A DNA stretch of 7,318 nt, taken from Rhodobiaceae bacterium. Lineage in GTDB: Bacteria; Pseudomonadota; Alphaproteobacteria; Parvibaculales; Parvibaculaceae. The stretch covers positions 1-7,318 of the forward strand of contig NVWR01000001.1 in NCBI GenBank assembly GCA_002746275.1, in the 5' to 3' direction. Below the pieces are notes generated by a model, which did not search any database, was not told the origin of the DNA, and worked only from the letters and a program-made list of their open reading frames with translations. The stretch's first letter is position 1, and each line of letters opens with the position of its first letter. The position numbers were made by a program, and so were the translations under genes. Below are positions 1-7,318 of the stretch, one piece after another.

Positions 1-19
1 CCTTGTCTGCGGGCTTCAT
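1..19 (-). CDS. Possible start of a minus-strand gene leaving the window (partial)
   Basis: A minus-strand ATG at 19-17 opens a frame reading MKPADK before the window ends. The sequence just upstream is purine rich (GAAAGGG), but only two bases separate it from the ATG, which is short for a Shine-Dalgarno. The support is positional: a good sigma70-like promoter lies 20-45 bases upstream on the same strand, and no other start fits it inside the window. With six codons visible, no function can be proposed. The real start could also lie beyond the edge. Confidence 0.25.
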
Positions 20-37
20 TGCCCTTTCAATGGATTA

Positions 38-66
38 TTTATCGCACGCGCGGCGTTGATCGTCAA
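38..66 (-). promoter_or_regulatory. Sigma70-like promoter reading left, out of the window
   Basis: On the minus strand, TTGACG (66-61; five of six consensus bases) is separated by exactly 17 bases from GATAAA (43-38). Transcription would start near position 31, a few bases before the possible ATG at 19. The surrounding DNA is AT rich and has no convincing plus-strand gene. This is a consensus match only, with no functional evidence. Confidence 0.45.
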
Positions 67-116
67 TCAAAAAATACAAAACAAACGGAGAAAATACCGG
101 AAACTGATCGTGAGCA

Positions 117-132
117 ACTTCATAAATGAAGT
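117..132. repeat. Short dyad, ACTTCAT / ATGAAGT
   Basis: Seven-base perfect inverted repeats are separated by AA, 14 bases beyond the stop codon of the small secreted-protein gene. Neither strand has a T run after the dyad and the loop would be very small, so it is a poor intrinsic terminator. A protein-binding site (operator) is equally possible. It may be chance in AT-rich DNA. Confidence 0.3.
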
Positions 133-146
133 CACTCGGCAAAGCT

Positions 147-521
147 CTATTTCCGTTGAAGGACTCCGCCAGACATTAGAAGGGCACTGCGACACCCCGA
201 GCGGTAAGCATCGGAGTACGGGTCAGAAATATCGCCGACCTTATCCCTGAAGAGGGCGACACCTTGAGCCGCACCGCTATCCCCGTTGGTAATCATTGCG
301 ACCGTCGCGATGGTCAAAACCTCATCGTCAAAAGCATTTCCGGTTGTCAGATTGCAACGGTCGATAGAAAGCGCTGTAAACGCCGTGTTCGCCTTGCCGG
401 GCTCATCTAGCAGGTTCATAAGCTGCGCGGCCTGTACCTGTTGTGGTGTGAATTGTTGCGCCCCCGCAGGGGCCACTAGCCACAGCGCACTTGCAAGAAT
501 TGGAATAGTCAATTTTTTCAT
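147..521 (-). CDS. Small predicted secreted protein of unknown function, coupled to the integrase gene
   Basis: This 124-residue protein begins with a clear Sec signal peptide: MKK, a hydrophobic stretch at about residues 4-18, and a likely signal-peptidase I site after AGA at 19-21. The mature part is about 103 residues. It begins Gln-rich (QQFTPQQVQAAQ) and has two cysteines, C56 and C110, which could form a disulfide in the periplasm; no lipobox or further membrane span is seen. I do not recognise the family. The ATG at 521-519 overlaps the integrase TGA at 520-518 as ATGA, so translation is probably coupled to the integrase. AGAGGA lies about 11 bases upstream as a possible ribosome binding site. 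Small exported proteins with two cysteines include immunity or inhibitor proteins, but nothing here shows that role. The gene is real with good probability because of the signal peptide and tight overlap. Confidence 0.75.
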   Translation of the reverse strand: MKKLTIPILASALWLVAPAGAQQFTPQQVQAAQLMNLLDEPGKANTAFTALSIDRCNLTTGNAFDDEVLTIATVAMITNGDSGAAQGVALFRDKVGDISDPYSDAYRSGCRSALLMSGGVLQRK

Positions 522-1984
522 TCAGTTTTTTTTCCTCTTGTTTTTCGGCCTCGGTGGCCACGTCCAAACTGAGCCAGTGAGAATGTCCTTTTAGGTCCAA
601 TTGAATCCGTCAATGGCCTATTTCTCATGACAATATCATCATATTCCTCTGGATGATTTTTCGCCCAATTTTCAACGTCGGCAACCTCTTTATCTATGAT
701 GGAACAAATTCGCCTGTCGTTTTCTCGATAGGCGAGTCGGGCCTCGACGGTTTCAACCCACCGGGCCACCGCCACCACCGACTCTGGCAGGTATTCATGC
801 CGGTCGTAAACTCGCTCAAGCTCTGATGTGCCAGCGGGTAAGTGGTGGAGGACTCCGCGCTCAACTATCTTGCTGATAACGCCAATGCGGGCGAGCCCGG
901 TTGCCATTGAGCGCCGCAGGTCGTGCAGCGTGAAGTGTTCAAACTCTTCTGGCAGTAGATCAAGCAGGGCCTCCCTGTCGCCGGGCGGGATGGTGTAACG
1001 CCTCTCGCCGTCTGTGCTGAAAATAAACTCTCGGTCAATGTCAGGGGTTCCGTCTTCAACCGCAATCTGTCGTAGGTGAAGAAACATGCTTAATATCAAC
1101 GGTGGTAGGGCGACCGAATAGGGTTGGCTGTTTTTTGTTGCTTCCTTCGGCAGGTCAAGGCATTGGTCCCGCTCGTTTATCCATCCAAATTTTGCTGCGC
1201 AAGCCTCTGATTGGTCTCGCATTCCGGTAAAAACTAGCGTCGTGAACAACGCGCGGAAGGTCGGGCTCGGATGATCCGGCAAGACCTCCATAGTCAAGCA
1301 CAATTCGTCTAGGGATAGGGCGCGGGTCCGTGCTGGCGTATCCCACGACATTCCGAGCTTCTCGAACGGGTTGCGCTCTATATGGTCATTTTCTATGCAC
1401 CAATTAAAAAACGCCTTCAGGCGGGTTTGAAGATTTCTAGCCGCAAAATGTCCCGCATTGTCTTTCGGCTGGCGCCCTGACTGAGATAGCCTGTCGTTTT
1501 GGATTTTGCCAGCGGATTGCTTTTTGAGCCTCAAAACCTCGCGCGCATCGTCTCGCGTGATCGACTGAAGCGCCCGGCCCTCAAAAAAGGCAGCGGCGCC
1601 AAGCTTGACGACATCGGCCTCTTTTTTTGGATTTTTCCGAAATGACAGGTGCCCCGTGACATAGGACTCCCAAGCGTCCTTGAATAGGATCGACTTTGAC
1701 GAAAACCGCGCGGCCTCCCGGTCTCTTTGCTCCGGGTCGTATCCGGCGTCGATCAAGTTCGTTACGCGCTTGGCCTCTGCGCGGGCGATCTCAAGGTCAA
1801 CGCCGGAATCCATGCGTCCGACCGGGTGAGTCCGGGTTTTCCCCTTCATTTTGTAGATCATGCGAAACGATCTCGAACGTTTGCCGACGTACAGATACAG
1901 ACCCGGTGTTCTCTTATCCCTGTAGATGCCGGGTGAAAGTTCCCGTGTGGCCTTCTCTGTGAGCGCGACTGATCTAACTGACAT
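518..1984 (-). CDS. Tyrosine-type site-specific integrase, P4-like
   Basis: This 488-residue recombinase would integrate and excise the element next to it by cutting and rejoining DNA through a 3'-phosphotyrosine intermediate. Residues about 10-90 match the N-terminal arm-binding domain of P4-type integrases (DUF4102): PGLYLYV near 27-33, a basic beta-sheet stretch, then IARAEAKR and GYDP. Residues about 100-205 form the core-binding helical domain. The catalytic domain carries R256 (FTGMRD), K284 (ATKN), H354-x-x-R357 (LHDLRR), H380 or H381, and the nucleophile Y393 in VYDRHEY, so the active site looks complete. About 95 residues follow the tyrosine and end in a basic tail, longer than in many relatives. 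The start is the ATG at 1984, with AGGGAAAG six bases upstream. The gene lies beside a truncated tRNA-Gln, the usual target type for this family. It overlaps the next gene by four bases. Confidence 0.95.
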   Translation of the reverse strand: MSVRSVALTEKATRELSPGIYRDKRTPGLYLYVGKRSRSFRMIYKMKGKTRTHPVGRMDSGVDLEIARAEAKRVTNLIDAGYDPEQRDREAARFSSKSILFKDAWESYVTGHLSFRKNPKKEADVVKLGAAAFFEGRALQSITRDDAREVLRLKKQSAGKIQNDRLSQSGRQPKDNAGHFAARNLQTRLKAFFNWCIENDHIERNPFEKLGMSWDTPARTRALSLDELCLTMEVLPDHPSPTFRALFTTLVFTGMRDQSEACAAKFGWINERDQCLDLPKEATKNSQPYSVALPPLILSMFLHLRQIAVEDGTPDIDREFIFSTDGERRYTIPPGDREALLDLLPEEFEHFTLHDLRRSMATGLARIGVISKIVERGVLHHLPAGTSELERVYDRHEYLPESVVAVARWVETVEARLAYRENDRRICSIIDKEVADVENWAKNHPEEYDDIVMRNRPLTDSIGPKRTFSLAQFGRGHRGRKTRGKKTE

Positions 1985-2007
1985 GTTTGTCTTTCCCTAA
2001 AGCCCGA

Positions 2008-2026
2008 TACCGGCATAACTACCGGC
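2008..2026. repeat. TACCGGC direct repeats in the int leader
   Basis: TACCGGC occurs at 2008-2014 and 2020-2026 with a 12-base period (TACCGGCATAAC then TACCGGCGGAAC). A weaker relative, TACCGCATAAGG, lies at 2042-2053 and forms part of an ACCGC/GCGGT dyad at 2043-2057. They sit in the transcribed leader between the likely int promoter and its start codon. Arm-type integrase sites or a regulator site are possible roles, but neither is shown by the sequence. Confidence 0.4.
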
Positions 2027-2060
2027 GGAACAGTACAAAAATACCGCATAAGGCGGTGTA

Positions 2061-2088
2061 ATTACAAGCCGTGGTTTGAAAAATTCAA
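2061..2088 (-). promoter_or_regulatory. Likely integrase promoter
   Basis: On the minus strand, TTGAAT (2088-2083; four of six) and TGTAAT (2066-2061; five of six) are spaced by 16 bases. Transcription would start near 2054 and leave a leader of about 70 bases before the integrase ATG. The -35 hexamer lies inside one arm of the GGTTTGAA dyad, so a protein bound to the dyad would cover the promoter. An alternative nearby pair, TTGTAA with TATTTT at 18 bases, is also possible. Confidence 0.4.
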
Positions 2089-2109
2089 ACCCGGTTTGAA
2101 AAACAAACT
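2073..2109. repeat. Tandem GGTTTGAA inverted repeats (candidate operator or integrase arm sites)
   Basis: A perfect dyad GGTTTGAA-AAA-TTCAAACC covers 2073-2091. One base later a second GGTTTGAA-AAA starts at 2093 and continues into CAAACT, a degraded second arm. Corresponding arms are 20 bases apart, close to two helical turns. The block lies between the integrase gene and the tRNA junction, where attP arm sites and int/xis operators normally lie. It overlaps the predicted int promoter. Confidence 0.6.
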
Positions 2110-2157
2110 TTTTATCATGAAGGAATGGCAGAAAACTGCGGTTTATCACACATCAGC

Positions 2158-2199
2158 CCTGAGTCAGAGTCAGGCGTCCTACCATTAGACGATTCCCCA
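2158..2199 (-). pseudogene. Truncated tRNA-Gln(CUG): 5' half only
   Basis: Read on the minus strand, the 5' acceptor strand TGGGGAA (2199-2193) is followed by a D arm with GTC/GAC pairing around a TAATGGTA loop (2190-2176). A five-pair anticodon stem CCTGA/TCAGG follows (2174-2170 with 2162-2158) around loop CTCTGAC, giving anticodon CTG at 2167-2165. After 2158 the match stops. There is no TTCGA T-loop motif, no T stem and no complementary TTCCCCA acceptor strand within normal distance; the nearest TTCC is about ten bases too far and pairs poorly. The break falls at the anticodon arm, a known crossover position for tyrosine integrases. Loss of this isoacceptor could be tolerated if a tRNA-Gln(UUG) exists elsewhere, which cannot be seen here. 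Confidence 0.8.
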
Positions 2200-2235
2200 C
2201 CAGCGAAGCAGAACCAAGCCTCGCGAGAGGGCCAG

Positions 2236-2264
2236 AACTTATGTTCGTCGGGCGGTTTCGTCAA
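2236..2264 (-). promoter_or_regulatory. Promoter of the truncated tRNA-Gln
   Basis: On the minus strand, TTGACG (2264-2259; five of six consensus bases) and TAAGTT (2241-2236; three of six) are separated by 17 bases. The pair lies about 37 bases before the first tRNA base, normal for a tRNA promoter with a short 5' leader. It shows that the host side of the junction kept the tRNA's own transcription start. Transcripts would now run into the element and towards int. Confidence 0.5.
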
Positions 2265-2332
2265 CCGACTGAAAAGGGGATCTAGCCATTGTTTTCTGGT
2301 CAGAAACCCGAAATTCTGGAAATAGGGGAACA

Positions 2333-3214
2333 ATGGCCCGTTTTGGTCGGTTTGGGGAGATGATGATGAAGAGTGCAGCAAAAACAGTGTTCATTGTCGG
2401 GGGCTCCAGCGGCATTGGGCTGGAGATGGCCAAACAACTGGCTGCAAAGGGATCTAACGTCGCCATCTTCGCCCGGCGGAAAGAAGCCCTTGAGGCGGCC
2501 TGCGCGGAAATCAGCCAGGCAGTTAAAAAGCGGAAATCGGCTGATCAGAAAGTGCTTTCCTACGTATTGGATGCTGCGGACAGGGACGCGGCGGAACGCC
2601 AACTGAATCTGGCCATCGCTGATCTGGGCGTGCCTGATCTGCTCATCAATTCGGCAGGTGGGGCAGTGCCGCAGGAGTTTGAAAAGATCACGGCGGACGA
2701 TTTCCTGCGCACGCTGCAGGTAAATATTTTCACCGCCTGGAACCCGTGCCAGGTGCTGGTGCCACATATGAAGCGTGCCGGTCGCGGCACCATCGTCAAC
2801 GTCTCTTCGGTGGCGGGTGTGGTCGGCACCTATGGCTACACGGATTACTCCCTCGCCAAATTTGGCATCATCGGTTTTTCTGAAGCTCTGCGCGGCGAGC
2901 TGCATCCCTATGGCATCCAGGTTCACGTCGTGTGTCCCCCCGATACGCAGACCCCGGGCTTTGACAATGAGAACCTTACCAAACCACCGGAAACCGTGGC
3001 GCTGTCAGCGGGGGCCAAGCTCATGTCGGCAGAGGCGGTTGCGCGGGCCAGCCTGAAACAGATTGGCACTAAGCGCTTTCTCATCTTTGCAAATCGGGAA
3101 AGCCGTGGCATCGATCTGGCGCGCCGACTGGCACCCGCTGTGGTGCGCGATCAGATGGACAAGATTGTCGCCAAGAGCCGATCCAAAAACAAAAGCCAGG
3201 CCCCAAAAGGGTGA
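2333..3214 (+). CDS. Short-chain dehydrogenase/reductase, 3-ketodihydrosphingosine reductase-like
   Basis: This 293-residue NAD(P)-dependent oxidoreductase shows the classical SDR layout: GGSSGIG cofactor loop at 23-29, NSAGG at 106-110, N131, S159, and Y172-x-x-x-K176. FARR at about 46-49 after the second beta strand suggests NADPH. Residues 202-218 (PPDTQTPGF, then N and TKP) resemble the conserved segment of eukaryotic 3-ketodihydrosphingosine reductases (KDSR/Tsc10), which reduce 3-ketosphinganine in sphingolipid synthesis. The C-terminal membrane helices of the human enzyme are absent and the tail is basic. The ATG at 2333 follows AGGGG at good spacing. Three in-frame ATGs at 2360, 2363 and 2366 follow GGGGAG and are also possible starts. 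The gene is next to the tRNA junction but reads away from it and belongs to the host side. Its substrate remains an inference. Confidence 0.85.
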   Translation: MARFGRFGEMMMKSAAKTVFIVGGSSGIGLEMAKQLAAKGSNVAIFARRKEALEAACAEISQAVKKRKSADQKVLSYVLDAADRDAAERQLNLAIADLGVPDLLINSAGGAVPQEFEKITADDFLRTLQVNIFTAWNPCQVLVPHMKRAGRGTIVNVSSVAGVVGTYGYTDYSLAKFGIIGFSEALRGELHPYGIQVHVVCPPDTQTPGFDNENLTKPPETVALSAGAKLMSAEAVARASLKQIGTKRFLIFANRESRGIDLARRLAPAVVRDQMDKIVAKSRSKNKSQAPKG

Positions 3215-3380
3215 GCGGAGCAGGGCTTTCCCCGTGGGTCCGTCTACTGACCTAAATCAAGGGTCTCTCCAGCATTTCGCGGGCGTCTCAGACCTGCTAC
3301 ACTCTCCCCAACTTAAAGACAAAGGAGCCCGGTTGAGGCGGGCGGGCTAGGGCAATCCTGGTTCCGCGCTGTATCCCGGG
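3215..3380. other. Gap between the reductase and ppx, no gene seen
   Basis: The 166 bases between the reductase stop and the ppx start contain no credible gene. TACACT near 3296-3301 could be a -10 element for ppx, but the matching -35 is weak. No strong hairpin with a T run follows the reductase, so read-through into ppx is possible. Confidence 0.4.
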
Positions 3381-4685
3381 TTGGAAGATGTGACTGAATC
3401 GGGAGATGGGTCCCGGTCCACCGAAGGTGTAGGGGACACCTCCGCGTCGGATGGGAAAACAAAGTCTGGTGGCACTGCAACCCAAGCTGACTTGGAGATG
3501 CAGACGAACCAGCCAAAGAAAAAACGCCGCCACAGACGGCGCCGAAACCGTGCGGCATCTGGCGACCCCGCGAATAAGAGCGGGCAAGCATCGGCTCCCC
3601 CAGACCAAAATTCCTCTGCGCCTCAAAGCCCCCGACTTCCTCCTGTCTATGCAGCGATAGACCTTGGGACCAACAATTGTCGATTGCTGGTCGCCAAGCG
3701 CACCCGCGACGGCTTTCGCGTGATCGATGCCTATTCGCGCATTGTGCGGCTGGGGGAGGGGCTCGCCAATTCAGATCAGTTGAACGCAGATGCAATGGAC
3801 CGAGCCCTTGAAGCCCTGAAAGTGTGTAGTGACAAAATGCAGCGTCGAGGGGTGACGCGGGCACGGTCGATCGCGACAGAAGCCTGTCGGACAGCGGCCA
3901 ATGGTCCGGCATTTGTCGAGCGGGTAAAGCGTGAAACCGGCATTGAGCTTGATATCGTTTCAACGGCCGATGAGGCAGGCCTGGCGGTGGCAGGCTGTGC
4001 GCCGCTGCTTGACCCCGGTCACAGCGCCGCCTTGGTGTTCGACATCGGAGGGGGAAGTACGGAATTGATGTGGGTACATCACGAAAACCGCCCCAAACCC
4101 GAAGTGAAGGACTGGACCAGTCTGCCCTGTGGGGTGGTGACCTTGGCTGAGAAATATGGTGGCGAGTTTGTTTCGCGCGAACTGTTTGAAGAGATGGTAA
4201 GTGATGTATCCCAGCGACTGGACGCCTTCAGACAGCGTCTTGTCGCCCATCTGCCCTCGGAGAGCGAATATCACCTGCTGGGCACCTCAGGAACGGTCAC
4301 AACCATCACTGGGGTCCATTTGGGGCTCAAGCGGTATGATCGGGCAAAAGTTGATGGGGCCTGGATTGGCCGCCGAGAGGTCTCCGCTGTAACGGATACG
4401 CTGCTGGGGCTGTCATTGGCAGAGAGAGCCGCACATCCTTGCATTGGCGTTGAGCGCGCAGACCTTGTATTGGCAGGGTGCGCTATTCTGGAAGCCATTA
4501 ACCGTGCCTGGCCAGCGAACAGGTTGCGGGTGGCGGATCGGGGATTGCGCGAGGGTATATTGTTCTCGCTCATGGCGGCAGATGAGACGGTCCCTCGCAA
4601 GCGCCGACGCCGGCGGCGTCGTAAAGGGAAATCGCGAAGTGGCTCCCAGGCGATACAGCCAAGCCAAGGGGGCGAAGTGCAATGA
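3381..4685 (+). CDS. ppx: Ppx/GppA-family phosphatase (exopolyphosphatase / pppGpp phosphohydrolase)
   Basis: Family members hydrolyse terminal phosphates from polyphosphate or convert pppGpp to ppGpp; the sequence does not tell which. The ASKHA-fold core runs from about residue 88 to 400. It shows [15 protein letters not shown] (91-105), the [11 protein letters not shown] segment with E168, TADEA with E198, [10 protein letters not shown] (220-229), [11 protein letters not shown] (301-311) and a C-terminal DRGLREG. There is no C-terminal HD domain, so this is the short form. About 85 residues precede the core and include a basic run at 47-57; a second run of arginines lies at 406-415. The chosen TTG at 3381 is uncertain: a GTG at 3390 and an ATG at 3498 (after TTGGAG) also fit, and an in-frame stop at 3348 limits extension. 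Its stop lies 19 bases before rlmE, suggesting an operon. Confidence 0.9.
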   Translation: MEDVTESGDGSRSTEGVGDTSASDGKTKSGGTATQADLEMQTNQPKKKRRHRRRRNRAASGDPANKSGQASAPPDQNSSAPQSPRLPPVYAAIDLGTNNCRLLVAKRTRDGFRVIDAYSRIVRLGEGLANSDQLNADAMDRALEALKVCSDKMQRRGVTRARSIATEACRTAANGPAFVERVKRETGIELDIVSTADEAGLAVAGCAPLLDPGHSAALVFDIGGGSTELMWVHHENRPKPEVKDWTSLPCGVVTLAEKYGGEFVSRELFEEMVSDVSQRLDAFRQRLVAHLPSESEYHLLGTSGTVTTITGVHLGLKRYDRAKVDGAWIGRREVSAVTDTLLGLSLAERAAHPCIGVERADLVLAGCAILEAINRAWPANRLRVADRGLREGILFSLMAADETVPRKRRRRRRRKGKSRSGSQAIQPSQGGEVQ

Positions 4686-4704
4686 TGAGAAAGTACGTGA
4701 GACG

Positions 4705-5451
4705 ATGAGTGGAGCAGACGGCAGCGGTGGAAAATCAGGTTCGCGGCGGAGTGCCGCCGGGCGTCGGAACCTGCATGTGCGGGTGAAGACTGCGCGCGGT
4801 CGTCGCTTGTCCTCCACGCTTTGGTTGCAGCGCCAGCTGAACGATCCCTATGTCCAGCGTGCCAAAGATGAAGGCTATCGGTCACGAGCGGCGTTCAAGT
4901 TGACCGAATTGGACGATCGGTTTCATTTTCTCAAAAAAGGCGCCCGCGTAGTGGACCTTGGCGCAGCTCCCGGTGGCTGGACGCAGGTTTCCGTGGCCCG
5001 AACGGATGCTGAAAAGGGAAAAGGCAAGGTCATCGGCATCGACCTGCAGGAGGTTGATGCAATCCCCGGTTCTGAGCTTTATGTGTTGGACTTCATGGAG
5101 AATGACGCAGACCTCAAGGTTAAAGAATGGCTGGGCGGGGAGGCGGATGTGGTTTTGTCGGACATGGCGTCTCCAGCAACTGGCCACAAGCAGACCGACC
5201 ATCTGCGCATTATGGCTTTGGCGGAGGCGGCGGCGCTCTTTGCCCATGACGTGCTGACCCACGGAGGCTCTTTTTGCGCGAAGGTATTGCAAGGGGGAGC
5301 CGAGCAGGACCTGCTGGTTATGCTCAAACAAGACTTTAAGTCGGTAAAGCATGTGAAGCCTGCCGCCAGCCGGTCTGATTCCTCAGAAATGTACGTTCTC
5401 GCCACAGATTTTCGGGGACGCAGCGAGGCAGACGAAGACATCGACGACTGA
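4705..5451 (+). CDS. rlmE: 23S rRNA 2'-O-methyltransferase RlmE (FtsJ/RrmJ)
   Basis: RlmE methylates the ribose of U2552 in the A loop of 23S rRNA using S-adenosylmethionine, late in 50S subunit assembly. The 248-residue protein has the SAM-binding loop DLGAAPGGW at 84-92. It also shows the family's K-D-K-E catalytic set: K65 (RAAFKL), D153 (LSDMA), K193 (CAKVLQGG) and E228 (SSEMY). The N-terminus is about 27 residues longer than the E. coli enzyme and rich in Gly, Ser and Arg, a low-complexity extension. The frame is open much further upstream, but that part overlaps ppx out of frame. The ATG at 4705 is the first in-frame ATG after the ppx stop, though its ribosome binding site (GTGAG) is weak. 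The C-terminus ends in an acidic tail. It is probably cotranscribed with ppx. Confidence 0.95.
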   Translation: MSGADGSGGKSGSRRSAAGRRNLHVRVKTARGRRLSSTLWLQRQLNDPYVQRAKDEGYRSRAAFKLTELDDRFHFLKKGARVVDLGAAPGGWTQVSVARTDAEKGKGKVIGIDLQEVDAIPGSELYVLDFMENDADLKVKEWLGGEADVVLSDMASPATGHKQTDHLRIMALAEAAALFAHDVLTHGGSFCAKVLQGGAEQDLLVMLKQDFKSVKHVKPAASRSDSSEMYVLATDFRGRSEADEDIDD

Positions 5452-5452
5452 C

Positions 5453-5481
5453 ACCAATTTTTGGCTCTCTGATTGGTTTTT
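5453..5481 (+). terminator. Weak candidate terminator after rlmE
   Basis: Just past the rlmE stop, ACCAAT (5453-5458) can pair with ATTGGT (5472-5477) across a 13-base loop, followed by a run of T to 5481. The stem is short and AT rich, so termination would be inefficient at best. An alternative small hairpin, CCAA/TTGG, lies within it. The position between two operons fits a terminator. Confidence 0.35.
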
Positions 5482-5492
5482 GTGAGGAGTGA

Positions 5493-7058
<1,566 letters not shown>

Positions 7059-7107
7059 TCGTGACTGTTCTCACTAATTGCCATGTTCGCACCGGGCGTG
7101 TGTCGAC

Positions 7108-7318
7108 ATGACCCCAACGGCTCGTCTCTCTGCTGCCATTGAAATTCTGGGTGAGATTGCTGGCGGGCGGGTGGCAGACCGCACCGCGCGCCACTGGGCA
7201 AAATCCAATCGCTATGCCGGGTCCAAAGACCGTGCCGCCATACAGGCGCGTATCTTTGACGTTCTGCGCAATCAGGGGCTCTACGCCCATGCCATGAACG
7301 CGGATACACCGCGTGCGC
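7108..7318 (+). CDS. rsmB: RsmB-type 16S rRNA m5C methyltransferase, N-terminus (partial)
   Basis: Seventy codons are visible before the window ends. The protein begins MTPTARLSAAIEILGEI, then ADRTARHWAKSNRYAGSKDRAAI and a helix IFDVLRN. This matches the N-terminal helical (NusB-like) part of the RsmB/NOP-family SAM methyltransferases of Alphaproteobacteria, where RYAGSKDR is a recurring motif. The catalytic domain with the two cysteines lies beyond the window. The ATG at 7108 has no strong ribosome binding site. It starts 49 bases after the guaB stop on the same strand, so cotranscription is likely. The call rests on recognition of the N-terminal motif and on the guaB neighbour, which is common in this class. 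Confidence 0.8.
   Translation, partial: MTPTARLSAAIEILGEIAGGRVADRTARHWAKSNRYAGSKDRAAIQARIFDVLRNQGLYAHAMNADTPRA

Larger units (their letters stand above)
1985..2157. other. Gene-free attachment/control region between int and the tRNA junction
   Basis: No credible gene is found between the integrase start and the tRNA fragment. The stretch is AT richer than the flanks. It contains the int leader, the TACCGGC repeats, the GGTTTGAA dyads, and a small perfect hairpin GCAG-AAAA-CTGC (plus strand, 2128-2139) beside the junction. The hairpin lacks a T run on the int-proximal side, so it does not look like an intrinsic terminator. By position this is the attP-derived arm of the element. The exact crossover bases cannot be fixed from one junction. 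Confidence 0.55.

Noticed and set aside
117..132. Intrinsic terminator after the secreted-protein gene
   Set aside because: The dyad has almost no loop and no T run on either strand, so it is listed only as a dyad.
1..250. Plus-strand open frames at the left edge (ending at 59, 129 and 250)
   Set aside because: Three frames are open to different extents. The longest overlaps the secreted-protein gene on the other strand, and none has a recognisable product or a clear start. A C-terminus of an entering gene ending at 59 or 129 cannot be excluded.
2121..2199. A complete tRNA with an unusual T arm
   Set aside because: A GCAG/CTGC hairpin and a distant TTCC could loosely mimic a T arm and acceptor strand. 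But the spacing is about ten bases too long, TTCGA is missing and the acceptor pairing needs wobbles and a mismatch.
2125..2325. 66-codon plus-strand frame across the tRNA fragment
   Set aside because: It runs antisense through the tRNA half and its promoter, so the frame is explained by the tRNA sequence. It has no family resemblance.
3313..3963. Long minus-strand frames opposite ppx, rlmE and guaB
   Set aside because: They are antisense to well-identified genes, carry no recognisable domain, and are expected in GC-rich coding DNA.
4444..4704. Upstream extension of the rlmE frame
   Set aside because: It overlaps ppx in another frame, and the extra residues do not resemble the RlmE family. 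The ATG at 4705 gives a normal protein.

Overview
The window looks like an alphaproteobacterial chromosome segment, with the right end of an integrated genetic element on the left and ordinary host housekeeping genes on the right. The Alphaproteobacteria assignment rests on three things: the gene run ppx/gppA - rlmE - guaB - rsmB, the form of the RsmB N-terminus, and the Ppx and RlmE sequences. I cannot place it lower than class with confidence.

Left part (about 1-2157, all minus strand): a P4-type tyrosine integrase is followed, through a 4-base ATGA overlap, by a small predicted secreted protein of unknown function. At the extreme left edge a good sigma70-like promoter points out of the window and may serve another element gene. 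Between the integrase start and position 2157 lies a gene-free attachment/control region. It holds two tandem GGTTTGAA dyads that overlap a likely int promoter, plus short TACCGGC direct repeats.

Junction (about 2158-2264): the 5' half of a tRNA-Gln(CUG) gene with its own upstream promoter sits on the minus strand, correct through the anticodon stem. The T arm and 3' acceptor strand are absent. The element therefore seems to have entered at the anticodon arm without rebuilding the tRNA, and the tRNA promoter now points towards the integrase.

Right part (2333-7318, all plus strand): first a short-chain dehydrogenase with the sequence signature of 3-ketodihydrosphingosine reductases. Then Ppx/GppA phosphatase and RlmE (23S rRNA 2'-O-methyltransferase) lie 19 bases apart, probably as one operon. 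GuaB (IMP dehydrogenase) follows after a 146-base gap, then the start of an RsmB-type 16S rRNA m5C methyltransferase. These genes link (p)ppGpp/polyphosphate metabolism, GTP synthesis and ribosomal RNA modification, all growth-rate functions.

I saw no CRISPR array, transposon or rRNA gene. The most unusual points are the broken tRNA with possible promoter capture, the int-coupled secreted cargo protein, and the KDSR-like reductase.
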